Origin: a virus
Virus record (IMG/VR): IMGVR_UViG_3300005096_000069
Coordinates: 1 to 46,249 of that record
Length of the DNA stretch: 46,249 nt
Strand: one strand, 5' to 3'
In this document: piece after piece, positions 14,859 through 23,903 of the stretch
Numbering within the stretch: the first letter of the stretch is position 1
Layout: each line of letters opens with the position of its first letter
Position numbers and translations under genes: made by a program
Notes under the pieces: model-generated
What the model was told of the DNA's origin: nothing
Databases searched by the model: none
The model's input: the letters and a program-made list of their open reading frames with translations, nothing else

Positions 14859-17042
14859 TTACGCCTTCCCTGGGTTCGCGAGCCGCATCAAGATCCGCCG
14901 CGTCGAGTTGGGTAGCAGGGACAGGAGCGACGGGGACTGGATCACGTCCGGCACGTTTACGTTCGTCGTGACCGCCCCCCGCGCGCCGACGGCGATCTCG
15001 ACCGACTCGATGCGCCCGCGAGGGTAGAACCCCGCGATGACCTTGCCCGCCGCAGAGCCGACCACGCGATCGGCATAGGTCGCGTACGCAGCAGCGGCGG
15101 CAGCTCGAGCGATGGCCTGCAACGATCCGGCCCCCTGCGCGTCGCGGTCAAAGTTGACCGTCAGCTCTCGGATGACCTCGGGATTCGCGCGCGAAGGATC
15201 ATCGTCATTGCCGATGCCGAGGATGTGGTAGATCGCATCCTTGTCGTCGTCATTCCATCGCACGCGCGCACGCTCTGACCCGCCCCCGATGATGATCTCC
15301 AGGATGGGTCCATTCGCCTTCTGGAGCCCCTCCTGCATCGCCTCCGGGAGGAGGGATGCGACGTCGTCGGGAGACACCACGACGCGTTCCATCTGGTCAT
15401 CGTTGTTTGGTGACGCGGGGACCATCGTGACGATCGCGCTCATCTTGTAGTTGCGGACGAGCTCTGGGATGGCGCCCCTCTCGGTGACGCAGTTGAACCC
15501 GAGCGGTGAAACGCGGTCGGTGATGTCACCGGACGGGCCGGGGAATTTGGGCAGCTCGCCCGCCGGGGGATCTCCCTTGCCTCGAATGCCGATCATCGAC
15601 GGGAACGTCATCTCCCACGTTCTCGATTGGTCGATCTTCCAGTCGAGGTGGAACACTCCCTGATCGTGGTCGGCGATGACGAGGCGGCACGGCGCGGCGC
15701 CGACTGACGAGTCGATCTTGTCAGACACCGGGAACCCGGCGACGTTCACGATGTAGGGGAGCGCCGCATTCTTCGCGGCGGCCTGGAGGAACCGCTGGCT
15801 CGGCAGCATGGCCCAGTCAGTGAACACCACTGCCGGGGCGCGCGACCCGTCCTCGGGGTTCACGGTGCCGATGCGGTGCGCGTGCCACGACAGGCATCGG
15901 TCCATGAACCGCTGATTGATGCGGAACGTCCGGCGGAAGTGCGTCTGGATCGCGCCGATGCGCGACCCCCAGTCCGAGTCAGGAGATGCGTTGCCGGACA
16001 ACCGGGCGAGCCCCCAGATGTCGATGAACGGGACCATGGCCGCCCGGATGTCGTCGATCGTCAGCGCGCCGAACACTGGCAGAGGATCGCCCGCCCACGA
16101 ATCGAGCGCGTCTCGGAACGTGACCCACGTCCCGCGAACCACCTCCTGCCCGTCCACGGTGCCCGCGAAGTCGGGATAAGGCATCACGTTGTGAGCGAAT
16201 ATCGAGTTCGGATCGGCGTATCGGTTCGTCTGCTCGTTGAAGTCCACGCGGACCTCGACCTCGCGCTGGAAAAGAACATGGACCTCGGACGGCCGGATGT
16301 TGTTTCGTGACACCATGGCGAGGTGCCCGAACCCGTCTGCCTCGACGCGCAGCGCCTGGGACTCGGCGCCCGACGCGGTCGAGAACAGGTGGACTCGCCC
16401 GGCCTCGTCAAGCGTGATCTGTCCGTCAGGCATGTGGGCGAGGATGCGCTTGATCGCGTCGGCCCCGTTGTCCTGGATCTCCACGTTCTCGAACGGGACG
16501 ACGTCGAACTTCAGATCGCCGTCTTTGACGATCCGCGCAGACGAGGAGCCGCCGGGCTCGTGCTGGATGGCCTCTTGGAATATCGACTCAAGCGCATCGG
16601 TGGCCGTCCACGGCGGAGACTCGCGGCTTCCGTTCGGCAACGAATACGGGGCATACCAGAGGTTCGGCGCTACGTCCGTCAGCTCGCGCGTATTGTCGGC
16701 CGCGATGCGCTTAAACCCGACTCGCCGGCGGATGTTGTAGCGGCGCGTGATCGCTGCGTAGGTCCACCAGTAGCGGCGATCAGCGACGACCACGCGGCCC
16801 TCGTGCGGGTTCATGCCCGGCAAGTCGCCGATGATGTAGAGGTTCTCGAACGTCGTCGTCGCCGCGTCGTCGCCCGAGATCACGAGACTGACTGGAGCGT
16901 TGCGGTCCCGCAGGAGGTTCGCGTGGTTGAGGGTCAGCGTGAACGTCCGCACGTGAGGAATGACGCCGGTCGTCAGCGTCCAGCCATTCGACCCGGACAC
17001 GAGGCACGGGAACCCGTCGAGTAGGCACTTCGTCGTTGACAT
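14859..17042 (-). CDS. Tail hub/baseplate-like structural protein, 727 aa
   Basis: Starts MSTTKCLLDGFPCLVSGSNG, 3 bases after the upstream tail gene. The N-terminal part (residues about 1-240) has the mixed beta layout of phage hub proteins (VIPHVRTFTLTLNHANLL, FENLYIIGDLPG). The centre is aromatic-rich (RYWWTYAAITRRYNIRRR), and the C-terminal 100 residues are Ala-rich helix. Length and position after the tape-measure-like gene suggest the central tail hub. There is no clear peptidase or lysozyme motif. Assignment rests on context more than on motifs. Confidence 0.65.
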   Translation of the reverse strand: MSTTKCLLDGFPCLVSGSNGWTLTTGVIPHVRTFTLTLNHANLLRDRNAPVSLVISGDDAATTTFENLYIIGDLPGMNPHEGRVVVADRRYWWTYAAITRRYNIRRRVGFKRIAADNTRELTDVAPNLWYAPYSLPNGSRESPPWTATDALESIFQEAIQHEPGGSSSARIVKDGDLKFDVVPFENVEIQDNGADAIKRILAHMPDGQITLDEAGRVHLFSTASGAESQALRVEADGFGHLAMVSRNNIRPSEVHVLFQREVEVRVDFNEQTNRYADPNSIFAHNVMPYPDFAGTVDGQEVVRGTWVTFRDALDSWAGDPLPVFGALTIDDIRAAMVPFIDIWGLARLSGNASPDSDWGSRIGAIQTHFRRTFRINQRFMDRCLSWHAHRIGTVNPEDGSRAPAVVFTDWAMLPSQRFLQAAAKNAALPYIVNVAGFPVSDKIDSSVGAAPCRLVIADHDQGVFHLDWKIDQSRTWEMTFPSMIGIRGKGDPPAGELPKFPGPSGDITDRVSPLGFNCVTERGAIPELVRNYKMSAIVTMVPASPNNDDQMERVVVSPDDVASLLPEAMQEGLQKANGPILEIIIGGGSERARVRWNDDDKDAIYHILGIGNDDDPSRANPEVIRELTVNFDRDAQGAGSLQAIARAAAAAAYATYADRVVGSAAGKVIAGFYPRGRIESVEIAVGARGAVTTNVNVPDVIQSPSLLSLLPNSTRRILMRLANPGKA

Positions 17043-17045
17043 GGA

Positions 17046-18449
17046 TTACCCCGTGATGTCGGCTGCGTTGACGGCCCATGCGCGATCGGTGAACGCGACG
17101 AGGCGCGTCAGGTCAACCGTCTGACCTCCGAGTCCCGGCACACCGAACGAATACGCATCCGCGTGGCCGTGGCGCTTGACAGGATACCAGGCACCCGCCC
17201 CCGGCGACTGCGGTGACGTATGGGGCTGCCCGCCGTTGCGCGTCCTCGGCGCAACGCCGTCCACGCTCTCGCGACCGGCCACCTTCTCCAGCTCTGCGAA
17301 TGCGTCGGCCTTGGTGTGCGTGCCCGTCTTCACCACGTCGATCGCGATGCGCCGGATGTACGTGCCCGGACCCTGATACACGAACTTCGAGAACGGCTGC
17401 CCGGTCCATGCGTGGATGAGCTGCATCCCAAAGTCATGGTCGTCATCCCACGTGATGCGGGCCTGAACGTACGTGTCAACCGGGACGCCCATGCAAACGA
17501 CTGTGGCCTCAATGCGATTCGAGTCGGGGAAGAACCGCGGCTCGGACGATCGCACGGCGACGGACCCGTCGAAGAACGACGCGATCTCGTCGATGATGAA
17601 CCCCTCGATGTCGTCCCACTTGGACTTCAGGTCGGTCGTCTCGTCCTTGTCGATCGTGGCCGCGTACGTCGCGACGATGTCTGCCATGGGGGTCGTCGAG
17701 AAGGTATCGTCGCTTGTGGCCTCGATCGTATTGGTGCGCGTCGCGATTTGCAGCACCTGCCCGATGATCGAGGAATCATCGACGCCTCCGCCGCCCTGGT
17801 CGAATATGACCTCGATCAGCGTGCGACGGAATGACAGCGCCGCGTCGTTCGTGTCGTGGGTTGACTGGTCAGCAACCTGCTCGAACGTGCCCGAGCCGAT
17901 GGCCGTCAGAACGGACGTCTGGAATGCGTCGATCTTGGCATCGAACTGCGCACGCGCACGCGTCGAGTCAACCGCCGTGTACGTGCCGACGATATTGACG
18001 GTGCGAATTCCAGCCGGGTCAGTCAGCACCTCGACGTCATAGTTCCGCAGGCCCTCGGACTCCTCGTTGTACGCCGCAGGGGATCCCCATTCGAGTCGGC
18101 ATCGGTAGATGCGCGTGCGGCCTGTGTCGCCCGGGTCGCCCACCTTCATGATGAAGGGGACGGGGTTCAGCGCCGTCGCGTCGTCTGGAGACACATCGAC
18201 GAGCTTCGAGTCTCCCTGCTTGATGACCAGCGCCTTCCACGGCACCGACATCGCATCCTCGAATTCCTCGACCGCGCCCTTGAACCCAGACTCGGACTCG
18301 GACGAGACGAGAACCTCCCACTCGGCCGACGCCGCCTCAGGCCCCTGCCCCAGGCGCATGTAGCCGGTTGGCTGGAATTTCTCAGACGACCCGCCGACCT
18401 CGAGTCCGTTATAGGTGAACGAAAGCTCCCGGCGAATTGCTGCGCTCAT
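17046..18449 (-). CDS. Tail structural protein, 467 aa
   Basis: Starts MSAAIRRELSFTYNGLEVGG; its ATG overlaps the stop of the upstream gene by 4 bases. The N-terminal half is beta-rich and resembles the distal-tail type of protein that contacts the tube (AEWEVLVSSESESGFKGAV). A Gly-rich loop (FDQGGGGVDDSS) marks the middle, and the C-terminus is again beta-rich. No named family is certain; its place between the tape-measure-like gene and the hub fits a distal tail or baseplate role. Confidence 0.65.
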   Translation of the reverse strand: MSAAIRRELSFTYNGLEVGGSSEKFQPTGYMRLGQGPEAASAEWEVLVSSESESGFKGAVEEFEDAMSVPWKALVIKQGDSKLVDVSPDDATALNPVPFIMKVGDPGDTGRTRIYRCRLEWGSPAAYNEESEGLRNYDVEVLTDPAGIRTVNIVGTYTAVDSTRARAQFDAKIDAFQTSVLTAIGSGTFEQVADQSTHDTNDAALSFRRTLIEVIFDQGGGGVDDSSIIGQVLQIATRTNTIEATSDDTFSTTPMADIVATYAATIDKDETTDLKSKWDDIEGFIIDEIASFFDGSVAVRSSEPRFFPDSNRIEATVVCMGVPVDTYVQARITWDDDHDFGMQLIHAWTGQPFSKFVYQGPGTYIRRIAIDVVKTGTHTKADAFAELEKVAGRESVDGVAPRTRNGGQPHTSPQSPGAGAWYPVKRHGHADAYSFGVPGLGGQTVDLTRLVAFTDRAWAVNAADITG

Positions 18450-19402
18450 CGTGCCACCTCATCCAATCCGAGTGAGTCGAGGACTTTCTTGCGAATGAAC
18501 GAACCGACCGCGGACGACCCGGCTCGGTCCATGGTGCGCCCCATCTCCTCGGCGACCCGCTCGCGTGCCATCGAGATCCGCTCGGCCTGGAAGCCGATGT
18601 TGACTGCGTCGGCCTCCTGCTCGTCCGATGGTGCCCCATGGCCGAGGAGTGACGCCATGGTCAGCGCCCCCGTGCCTGCCGCGACCCCGTCGGTGATCGA
18701 TGTGTATTTCTGCGACAGGCGAGTAACGCCGCGCCCCACGGCGAAGATGGGGGAGGCCGTTTCGAGTCGGGACAGTCCAGGGACCGGACCAGGCGCACCG
18801 AGGTCGAACCCGAATGCCCCCCGAGTGAACCCCCCGACCGACGGCCCCGCGCGGTGGAACGCAGGGGATGCGATGAGGACGGCGGCAACGGCGGCGGCTC
18901 CTGCGGCAGCGCCCGCAGCAACCCTGGACCCAGCCGCGCCCGCCCCAGCCCCTCCCAGAGCCGGTAGCGCCTTGGGAGCTCCAGTCGGGGCTCCCGCGGG
19001 AACAGATGTCGGGGGACGGACGGTCGGCGACAGTGGCGGTCCTGAGGGCTTCAGGTGCCCCGTCACGCGGACACCGAGTGCGCGCCCCACGATGACAGCG
19101 TCGATCAGAGGACCGAGACCGGGGATGCTCCGCCCAGCGTCCACGATCCGAGACGCGCCAGGGGCAACGACGGACTCCATCCCCACCTTCTCCAGCTCGC
19201 CCCACGCGGACTCAGGGGGCGGGGTCGGTGAGGGACGGGGAGCAGAGCCTGACCCCTCGGGCTTGGTCTGCGGGTTTCCCTTGCCCCGCTCGTCTCCGCC
19301 GCCGCCCGCATCGGTCCCTGGCTTCGACTCGCGGGCCTTCGCTCGCGCGTCGTCGGTGTCGATCTTTACGCGGATCAGCGCGTCGCCGATGATGTCAGCC
19401 AT
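18446..19402 (-). CDS. Short tape-measure-like tail protein
   Basis: 318 residues. The N-terminus MADIIGDALIRVKIDTDDAR is typical of tape measure proteins. Residues 30-65 are Gly/Pro-rich, a hydrophobic Ala/Gly stretch lies at about 150-180 (GAAAGAAAVAAVLIASPAF), and the C-terminus is helical. Real tape measures usually exceed 600 residues; at about 0.15 nm per residue this one would set a tail near 50 nm. It may be a true short tape measure, a chaperone-sized relative, or another hub-associated membrane-active protein. Its overlap with the next gene implies coupled expression. Confidence 0.5.
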   Translation of the reverse strand: MADIIGDALIRVKIDTDDARAKARESKPGTDAGGGGDERGKGNPQTKPEGSGSAPRPSPTPPPESAWGELEKVGMESVVAPGASRIVDAGRSIPGLGPLIDAVIVGRALGVRVTGHLKPSGPPLSPTVRPPTSVPAGAPTGAPKALPALGGAGAGAAGSRVAAGAAAGAAAVAAVLIASPAFHRAGPSVGGFTRGAFGFDLGAPGPVPGLSRLETASPIFAVGRGVTRLSQKYTSITDGVAAGTGALTMASLLGHGAPSDEQEADAVNIGFQAERISMARERVAEEMGRTMDRAGSSAVGSFIRKKVLDSLGLDEVAR

Positions 19403-19417
19403 GGGGCCAGCCTACAG

Positions 19418-19909
19418 TCACGACGCCAGTGTCGTGAGGTCAGCAGAGAATTCGTAGTCGCGGATCGCCAGATACCGACCGTCATCCATGACCGACGCCT
19501 GCCCGGCGCCACCAGAGCGAATCTGGATATTGACCCCCTCGGCCGCGTTCAGCAGCGCGAGGGAGTCCATGAGGTTCCCCTGCAGCTCAAGAAGGCCTCG
19601 CCCGCGAGAGTCCTCGTCCCCATCGACGCGGTGCGCCCCCATGAGGGCGGACGTTCCGCGCGAGTCACCGAGGGCCGTCTGGGCGAGGCGGATCTTGATT
19701 GTCTCCTGAACGTACTGCGGGTCTTCTGGGTCGGCGCGAAACGCCCCGACGCCGATGACACACAGGGGCATTCGGTACGTGTTGTAGACCTCGGACTCCG
19801 GGGCGAGAGACGCGAAGACAGAGTCGGGGGCGAACACCGGCTCACCGCCCGGATACTGGATCGCCTGGACGATGACGATGATCGCCTCGATAGCCTGGTG
19901 AATGTTCAT
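19418..19909 (-). CDS. Tail completion/terminator-like protein, 163 aa
   Basis: Starts MNIHQAIEAIIVIVQAIQYP; its ATG overlaps the upstream stop by 4 bases. Length, an N-terminal helix followed by beta strands (TYRMPLCVIGVGAFRAD), and the location just before the tape-measure-like gene fit tail terminator or completion proteins. No catalytic motif is seen. The family is inferred from context, not recognised directly. Confidence 0.6.
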   Translation of the reverse strand: MNIHQAIEAIIVIVQAIQYPGGEPVFAPDSVFASLAPESEVYNTYRMPLCVIGVGAFRADPEDPQYVQETIKIRLAQTALGDSRGTSALMGAHRVDGDEDSRGRGLLELQGNLMDSLALLNAAEGVNIQIRSGGAGQASVMDDGRYLAIRDYEFSADLTTLAS

Positions 19910-20166
19910 CCGATCCCCTGCGCGGCGATGCGCGCCTCAGCCGCGTCGAGTCGGTCCTCGACTGACTTGACGTCCATCACGTCGGAGTACGCAGTCGCGA
20001 GCGCGACAACGATGCGCCCGGCGCGCTCCGCCTCCAGCTCCGACCCAGCGTCGATGAACGCGACTCGTGTGTCGCCGGACATCCCGGCCCACGTATCCCA
20101 GTCCAGCACGCCACCGGCCCGAATGAAGTCCTTGGCCGACGCGCTCATATCGGATTGCGCGCTCAT
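19906..20166 (-). CDS. Hypothetical acidic helical protein, 86 aa
   Basis: The start is chosen at ATG 20166 (MSAQSDMSASAKDFIRAGG), which overlaps the stop of the small membrane-protein gene as ATGA; the longer frame to 20250 has an Arg/Trp-rich shadow-like start. The C-terminal half is an amphipathic helix (VKSVEDRLDAAEARIAAQ). It could be a tail assembly chaperone by position; that is inference only. Confidence 0.65.
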   Translation of the reverse strand: MSAQSDMSASAKDFIRAGGVLDWDTWAGMSGDTRVAFIDAGSELEAERAGRIVVALATAYSDVMDVKSVEDRLDAAEARIAAQGIG

Positions 20167-20276
20167 TCGAGAGGCCCCATGATCGCCCAGAACGCGACGC
20201 CACCAAGGACGACGAGCGCGACGAGAGGGCCAAGCGTGACGACGGCCCACGCTCCAACGGCGACGAGCGACATCAT
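20163..20276 (-). CDS. 37-residue single-span membrane protein
   Basis: ATG 20276 overlaps the upstream stop as ATGA, and its own stop overlaps the next ATG as ATGA. The product starts MMSLVAVGAWAVVTLGPL and is almost entirely one hydrophobic helix ending FWAIMGPLE. Tight coupling on both sides makes it a real gene despite its size. A holin-like or tail-embedded role is possible, but nothing in the sequence decides. Confidence 0.7.
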   Translation of the reverse strand: MMSLVAVGAWAVVTLGPLVALVVLGGVAFWAIMGPLE

Positions 20277-20806
20277 GGCGAGATACTCCCTGGCAGGCCG
20301 ATGTCGTGAACGCGGCCTTGCTTGTCGGGCGTTGCGCGGAACACGACGCCGAACCCGATCTCTTCGTTCGCGTGGAGGTTCATCTCCGCCGCGTCACGGG
20401 GGAGGGGAATCGCCCGGTAGAACCAGACGCCGGGGTGAGAGCTCGCCTTGGGGCGGAAGTACAGCACTCCCCCCTTCGTCTTGCCGAGCAGCGCGCCGGG
20501 GCGGTCGCCGCCCGACCTGACGTCGAACTGCCCACCCTGGGGGAAGATCGTCGAGACCGCCGCGGCATCGAAGTCGCGCAGGATCGAGAGGAATACGGGA
20601 GACTGCCCGCCGTACACGGTGTCCGTCACCACGCCACCGAACTCCTCGGCCGTGATGTCGCGCGTGCGGACGTTTGGGATGAACCGCGACCCACGTGTAG
20701 GCCCGAGCGCCGATCCGCCGTACGGGGCCAGACCGACCGGTGACGTGCAACCGAAGAACAGGTCGCCAGGAACCTTCAGGATGTTCGCAACGCTACTCGC
20801 CGCCAC
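20273..20806 (-). CDS. Tail tube-like virion protein, 177 aa
   Basis: Starts MAASSVANILKVPGDLFFGC. It is a beta-rich, compact protein (LGPTRGSRFIPNVRTRDIT, then TDTVYGGQSPVFLSILRDFD) of the length usual for phage tail tube subunits, and it lies between connector genes and the tape-measure-like gene. The start overlaps the preceding gene by 14 bases. The tube assignment rests on context and fold-like composition. Confidence 0.6.
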   Translation of the reverse strand: MAASSVANILKVPGDLFFGCTSPVGLAPYGGSALGPTRGSRFIPNVRTRDITAEEFGGVVTDTVYGGQSPVFLSILRDFDAAAVSTIFPQGGQFDVRSGGDRPGALLGKTKGGVLYFRPKASSHPGVWFYRAIPLPRDAAEMNLHANEEIGFGVVFRATPDKQGRVHDIGLPGSISP

Positions 20807-21392
20807 TGATGAACTCCTCGACAGCCGAGATTAAGTCTGCACGCATCTCGTCCGTAATTCCGATGAACGGTCGCGGAACGACGTCCGTCTCAAGCGTTTC
20901 CGTCTCGAACAGGAACTCGAGCCGCGACCGGTAGAACTTGCCCTGGCTCGTCTTGAGCCACCGTGCCAGCGTATCACGAACGATGTCGGTGACGGGCATC
21001 GACGTCACCCCGCCCACCTGGATCGTCTGCGCGTACGGCAGACGCGATCCAATCTCTACTGCGTCCGCGCTCACGATGGCCGATCCAATCGTGTTCTGCA
21101 GCGTGTTCGTGTCGGTCCCAGCGGGCCGACGATCGAAGCGCCTCCCCTTGGGGAACTGTCCCTCGGACATATCCGCGACGGCGCCCGCGACGTTGATGAA
21201 GTCCACTGCCTGGCCCTGGTTCGGATACCTGGGGAGCCATGTGAGGTCGCCGAACCTCTGAAGCTGGAACGCTTCCTTTGCCCGCGCCCGCACCTCGCCG
21301 CCGATGAAGTCGAGCAGAGGGTCGATGTTCTCGATGCGCGCCAAGAGCGCCTCGGCGTCAGCGTCTGTCCGGATCGTGACCTGCGCGACCAC
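20793..21392 (-). CDS. Phage virion morphogenesis protein (Mu gpG/tail completion-like)
   Basis: 199 residues. The pattern of an N-terminal helical pair with RAKEAFQLQRFGDLTWLPR, then a mid-region YAQTIQVGG and the C-terminal PRPFIGITDEM, is that of the phage virion morphogenesis family, which joins heads and tails. It starts 3 bases after the upstream connector gene. Good match in style and order, though the alignment was made by eye. Confidence 0.7.
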   Translation of the reverse strand: MVAQVTIRTDADAEALLARIENIDPLLDFIGGEVRARAKEAFQLQRFGDLTWLPRYPNQGQAVDFINVAGAVADMSEGQFPKGRRFDRRPAGTDTNTLQNTIGSAIVSADAVEIGSRLPYAQTIQVGGVTSMPVTDIVRDTLARWLKTSQGKFYRSRLEFLFETETLETDVVPRPFIGITDEMRADLISAVEEFISGGE

Positions 21393-21395
21393 GGG

Positions 21396-21842
21396 TCAGC
21401 CGATGAGGTCAGAGTCTTTGGCGGGCGGCGGGTCGGGGATGTAGTCGTCGAACCGACCGGGGGCGAACGGTCCCGGCTCGAGCGCGCGGTCCGGTGACGA
21501 CGTGGCTGGAATGATGCGCGCGCGAAGCGTGACGGAGGACAGCTCCTGGCGGACCGAGGACTTCCACTGCTTCCACTCGGCCTTCGCCTTGTCGTCCCCG
21601 GACTTCGCGAACGTCTTGAGCCGGGCGATCACGCCATCGACCGCAACCTCGACGTGCTGGGCATCGTCCTCGTCGAAGATGCCCGCCTGTTGCGTGACGA
21701 ACGCTCCGACTACGTCGGCGACCGCCGCGTCGGCGCGGTCCTGGTCGAGCGTCGTCTCGGACAACGCGCCACCCGCGCGCGTCAATTGGATCAGATCCTG
21801 CGCGTTGAAGCGGGCCTCGACGGACTCCCATAGAGTCGGCAC
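21396..21842 (-). CDS. Head-tail connector, Mu gp36/DUF1320-like
   Basis: 148 residues. The N-terminal ARFNAQDLIQLTRAGGA followed by a helical DRADAAVADVVGAFV segment recalls the DUF1320 connector family of Mu-like phages, in which small all-helical proteins form a ring under the portal. The C-terminus is Pro/Asp-rich. It lies directly after the 433-residue structural gene. Moderate certainty. Confidence 0.55.
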   Translation of the reverse strand: MPTLWESVEARFNAQDLIQLTRAGGALSETTLDQDRADAAVADVVGAFVTQQAGIFDEDDAQHVEVAVDGVIARLKTFAKSGDDKAKAEWKQWKSSVRQELSSVTLRARIIPATSSPDRALEPGPFAPGRFDDYIPDPPPAKDSDLIG

Positions 21843-21843
21843 G

Positions 21844-23145
21844 TCAGGACAGGTTCCATGACTGCCCAGTCGGGACCGCCGGGAACCATGTATTGTAGAC
21901 CCGCCACAGCCACAGGCCGATCAGGTTGGCGTCGGTCGCCGAGTCGGACACGTCGAAGCGGTCCTCGATCTCGAATGGCGTCGAGTTTCCGATGATGACC
22001 CAGAACGTGTTATCGACGCGGGCGCCCTGCTTCACGATGAAGTCGTCGATCAGCGTGTACCCGCCGGTCGTCCCGGACAGCTCCACTTCGACCGTCGCAT
22101 CGCCCTCGCCCCATGCGCGCAGATAAGAGTCCACGTTGAACGGGAGTATGAGGGTCTGCCAGCCGGACGCCGCGGCAGACAGGTCCGCGATGGCGACGGT
22201 CTTGGACCCGAGACGAACGGTCAAGACGCCCGCGCCCGATCCGATGGAGCGGTTGTACGCGATCTGCACGTACACGGGGCGCGTCGGGTCGAACCGCGCG
22301 CCTGACGTCTCGATCGTCTGCTCGAACTTGACCGCTCCAGTGAGGCGGATGCCGTACGGGACATTCCCGGACCGGCCGCCCTCGGTCCGGTACACGTTGA
22401 TGGAGTCGGCCTCGACATTCGCGAGCGTATCGACTTCCCAGTTTGGGAATGCCGTGATCGCGTCAGCAGCCGTCCCGCGCCACGAGTCGAACGAGGAGTT
22501 CTTGAGGATCGAGTTGCGAGCTGACGATGCGAGGACTCGGACGGTTGAGCCCCACCCGATGCGCTCAAGCTGATCGGGACCGGCTGGCTCGCCGCGGATC
22601 TCGAACATCTCCTCATGCTTGTCGCCGCCACCGGCGGAGTTCTGGTCGCCGACGCAGAAGATCACCTTCGTCTCCGGCCAGACCGCCTCGATGGGGTGTC
22701 CGAATTCATCGACGGTGCACCGCATGACCGCGCCGCCGCCGGTGTTCCCGCCGACCTTCGTGTCGGATGGCGACCCGAACGCCATGACGCGCGCCAGGAT
22801 GTCCTCCCCCTCCGCGTCGAACGTGCGACGCATCTCGGACAGTCGATACTCGATAGACCCGTCGGGGATCTCCTTGATGTCGCAGTAGATGGACCACAGC
22901 GGATCGAGCATCGCCCGCGCAGACCCGATCGTGACGAGCGCGTTCATCCTCGCTCGCTGGTTCTGCGCCCCGTTGATCGCTGCGGACATGGGGCCGGAGG
23001 AGAATGAGCCTGCCGCCGCGATGAAGTCCTCGACGTCGCTGACAAGGTTCGGCGTCGCCGTCGAACCAGCCGCAAGAGAGTTGTTCAGGATTGCGTGCGC
23101 CTCTTCGAGAAGCGTGCGAATTTCGGTAACGGTCGGCTGGGACAT
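21844..23145 (-). CDS. Virion protein with C-terminal carbohydrate-binding-like domain, 433 aa
   Basis: Starts MSQPTVTEIRTLLEEAHAIL. Residues 1-110 are helical; residues 215-370 form a jelly-roll-like module (NSSFDSWRGTAADAITAFP, then QIAYNRSIGSGAGVLTVRL), a layout seen in capsid fibres and carbohydrate-binding modules; the C-terminus ends WFPAVPTGQSWNLS. Located just after the capsid cluster, it could be a head decoration or whisker protein. No family is certain. Confidence 0.6.
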   Translation of the reverse strand: MSQPTVTEIRTLLEEAHAILNNSLAAGSTATPNLVSDVEDFIAAAGSFSSGPMSAAINGAQNQRARMNALVTIGSARAMLDPLWSIYCDIKEIPDGSIEYRLSEMRRTFDAEGEDILARVMAFGSPSDTKVGGNTGGGAVMRCTVDEFGHPIEAVWPETKVIFCVGDQNSAGGGDKHEEMFEIRGEPAGPDQLERIGWGSTVRVLASSARNSILKNSSFDSWRGTAADAITAFPNWEVDTLANVEADSINVYRTEGGRSGNVPYGIRLTGAVKFEQTIETSGARFDPTRPVYVQIAYNRSIGSGAGVLTVRLGSKTVAIADLSAAASGWQTLILPFNVDSYLRAWGEGDATVEVELSGTTGGYTLIDDFIVKQGARVDNTFWVIIGNSTPFEIEDRFDVSDSATDANLIGLWLWRVYNTWFPAVPTGQSWNLS

Positions 23146-23169
23146 TCGATCCTCCGGGGTGCCCCGAGG

Positions 23170-23754
23170 TTACCCCGAGGATGGACTGGACGCCACCGGC
23201 GGCGCGGTCAGAACGGTCGGGTCTTCGTCGCGGGCGCCGAACCCCATCACGTCCGTTCGCAGGATGTAGATGAAGTCGGCCAGCGGGCGGTCCTTGATGG
23301 ACGGGCGATACGCGGGCGAGTCGATCGAGAGGAGCTGGTGCCGACGCTTCCCGTTACCACCAACCCCGAAGGGACGAATGATCCGGCGAGCGATCGACTG
23401 GAGGCACGCCTCGACCTGAGCATCCGACAACTTGACTCGAGCGCCTGGGTCGATCTTGCCGCCAAACGGGACGCCCTTCTCATCGAACGACGCGGACCCG
23501 GTCCACCGTGGGAACGAGATGCCGCCGACGGTGACGTTGTTGTAGGAGCATTCCTTGATGACGCCGAGCCAGTATTCGCGGCGCTTGGCATACACGGCCT
23601 CTGGCGGCGGTGTGACGGCGAGCCGGAGGCTGCCGTCCTCGCGGTCCTTGCCTCTGGTGGCGTGGATGTTCGCGGCGGCGTTGACCTTGACATCGGTGTC
23701 GGTCGTCTTCGCCTCCGGCGCCTTGGATGGCGTCTTCACGGAGTCGGGTGTCAT
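23170..23754 (-). CDS. Hypothetical head-region protein, 194 aa
   Basis: The start is ATG 23754 (MTPDSVKTPSKAPEAKTTD); the longer frame upstream would read through the tRNA-like gene. The N-terminal 60 residues are polar and probably disordered. The rest has a compact look (YWLGVIKECSYNNVTVGG, LQSIARRIIRPFG, DFIYILRTDVMGFG). It sits between the capsid gene and the 433-residue structural gene. Function not recognised. Confidence 0.7.
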   Translation of the reverse strand: MTPDSVKTPSKAPEAKTTDTDVKVNAAANIHATRGKDREDGSLRLAVTPPPEAVYAKRREYWLGVIKECSYNNVTVGGISFPRWTGSASFDEKGVPFGGKIDPGARVKLSDAQVEACLQSIARRIIRPFGVGGNGKRRHQLLSIDSPAYRPSIKDRPLADFIYILRTDVMGFGARDEDPTVLTAPPVASSPSSG

Positions 23755-23768
23755 GTCTGTCTCTCTGT

Positions 23769-23840
23769 TGGAGGCGGGGACAGGAGTCGAACCTGTAGGG
23801 CGTGGGGTATGAACCCTCGCTGGGACCGTCCCTCCCCGTC
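23769..23840 (-). tRNA. Compact tRNA-Met(CAT)-like gene with reduced D-arm
   Basis: The 72-base minus-strand sequence folds as a tRNA. Acceptor GACGGGG pairs with CCCCGCC (one A-C mismatch) and is followed by T and an encoded CCA. The T-arm is ACAGG-TTCGACT-CCTGT, with five perfect pairs. The anticodon loop TTCATAC gives anticodon CAT with T33, on a stem GCGAGGG/CCCACGC with one A-A mismatch. The D-arm is only GGGA-CGG-TCCC, with a three-base loop, and one base links it to the acceptor. It fills the gap after the major capsid gene. It may be functional, degenerate, or a tRNA mimic. Confidence 0.6.
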
Positions 23841-23903
23841 TCAGTTTGTGAAGTGTGCGGCGATCACGAGTATCAGTCGGATCGCCGCCCGCGGGGTCTC
23901 TGG

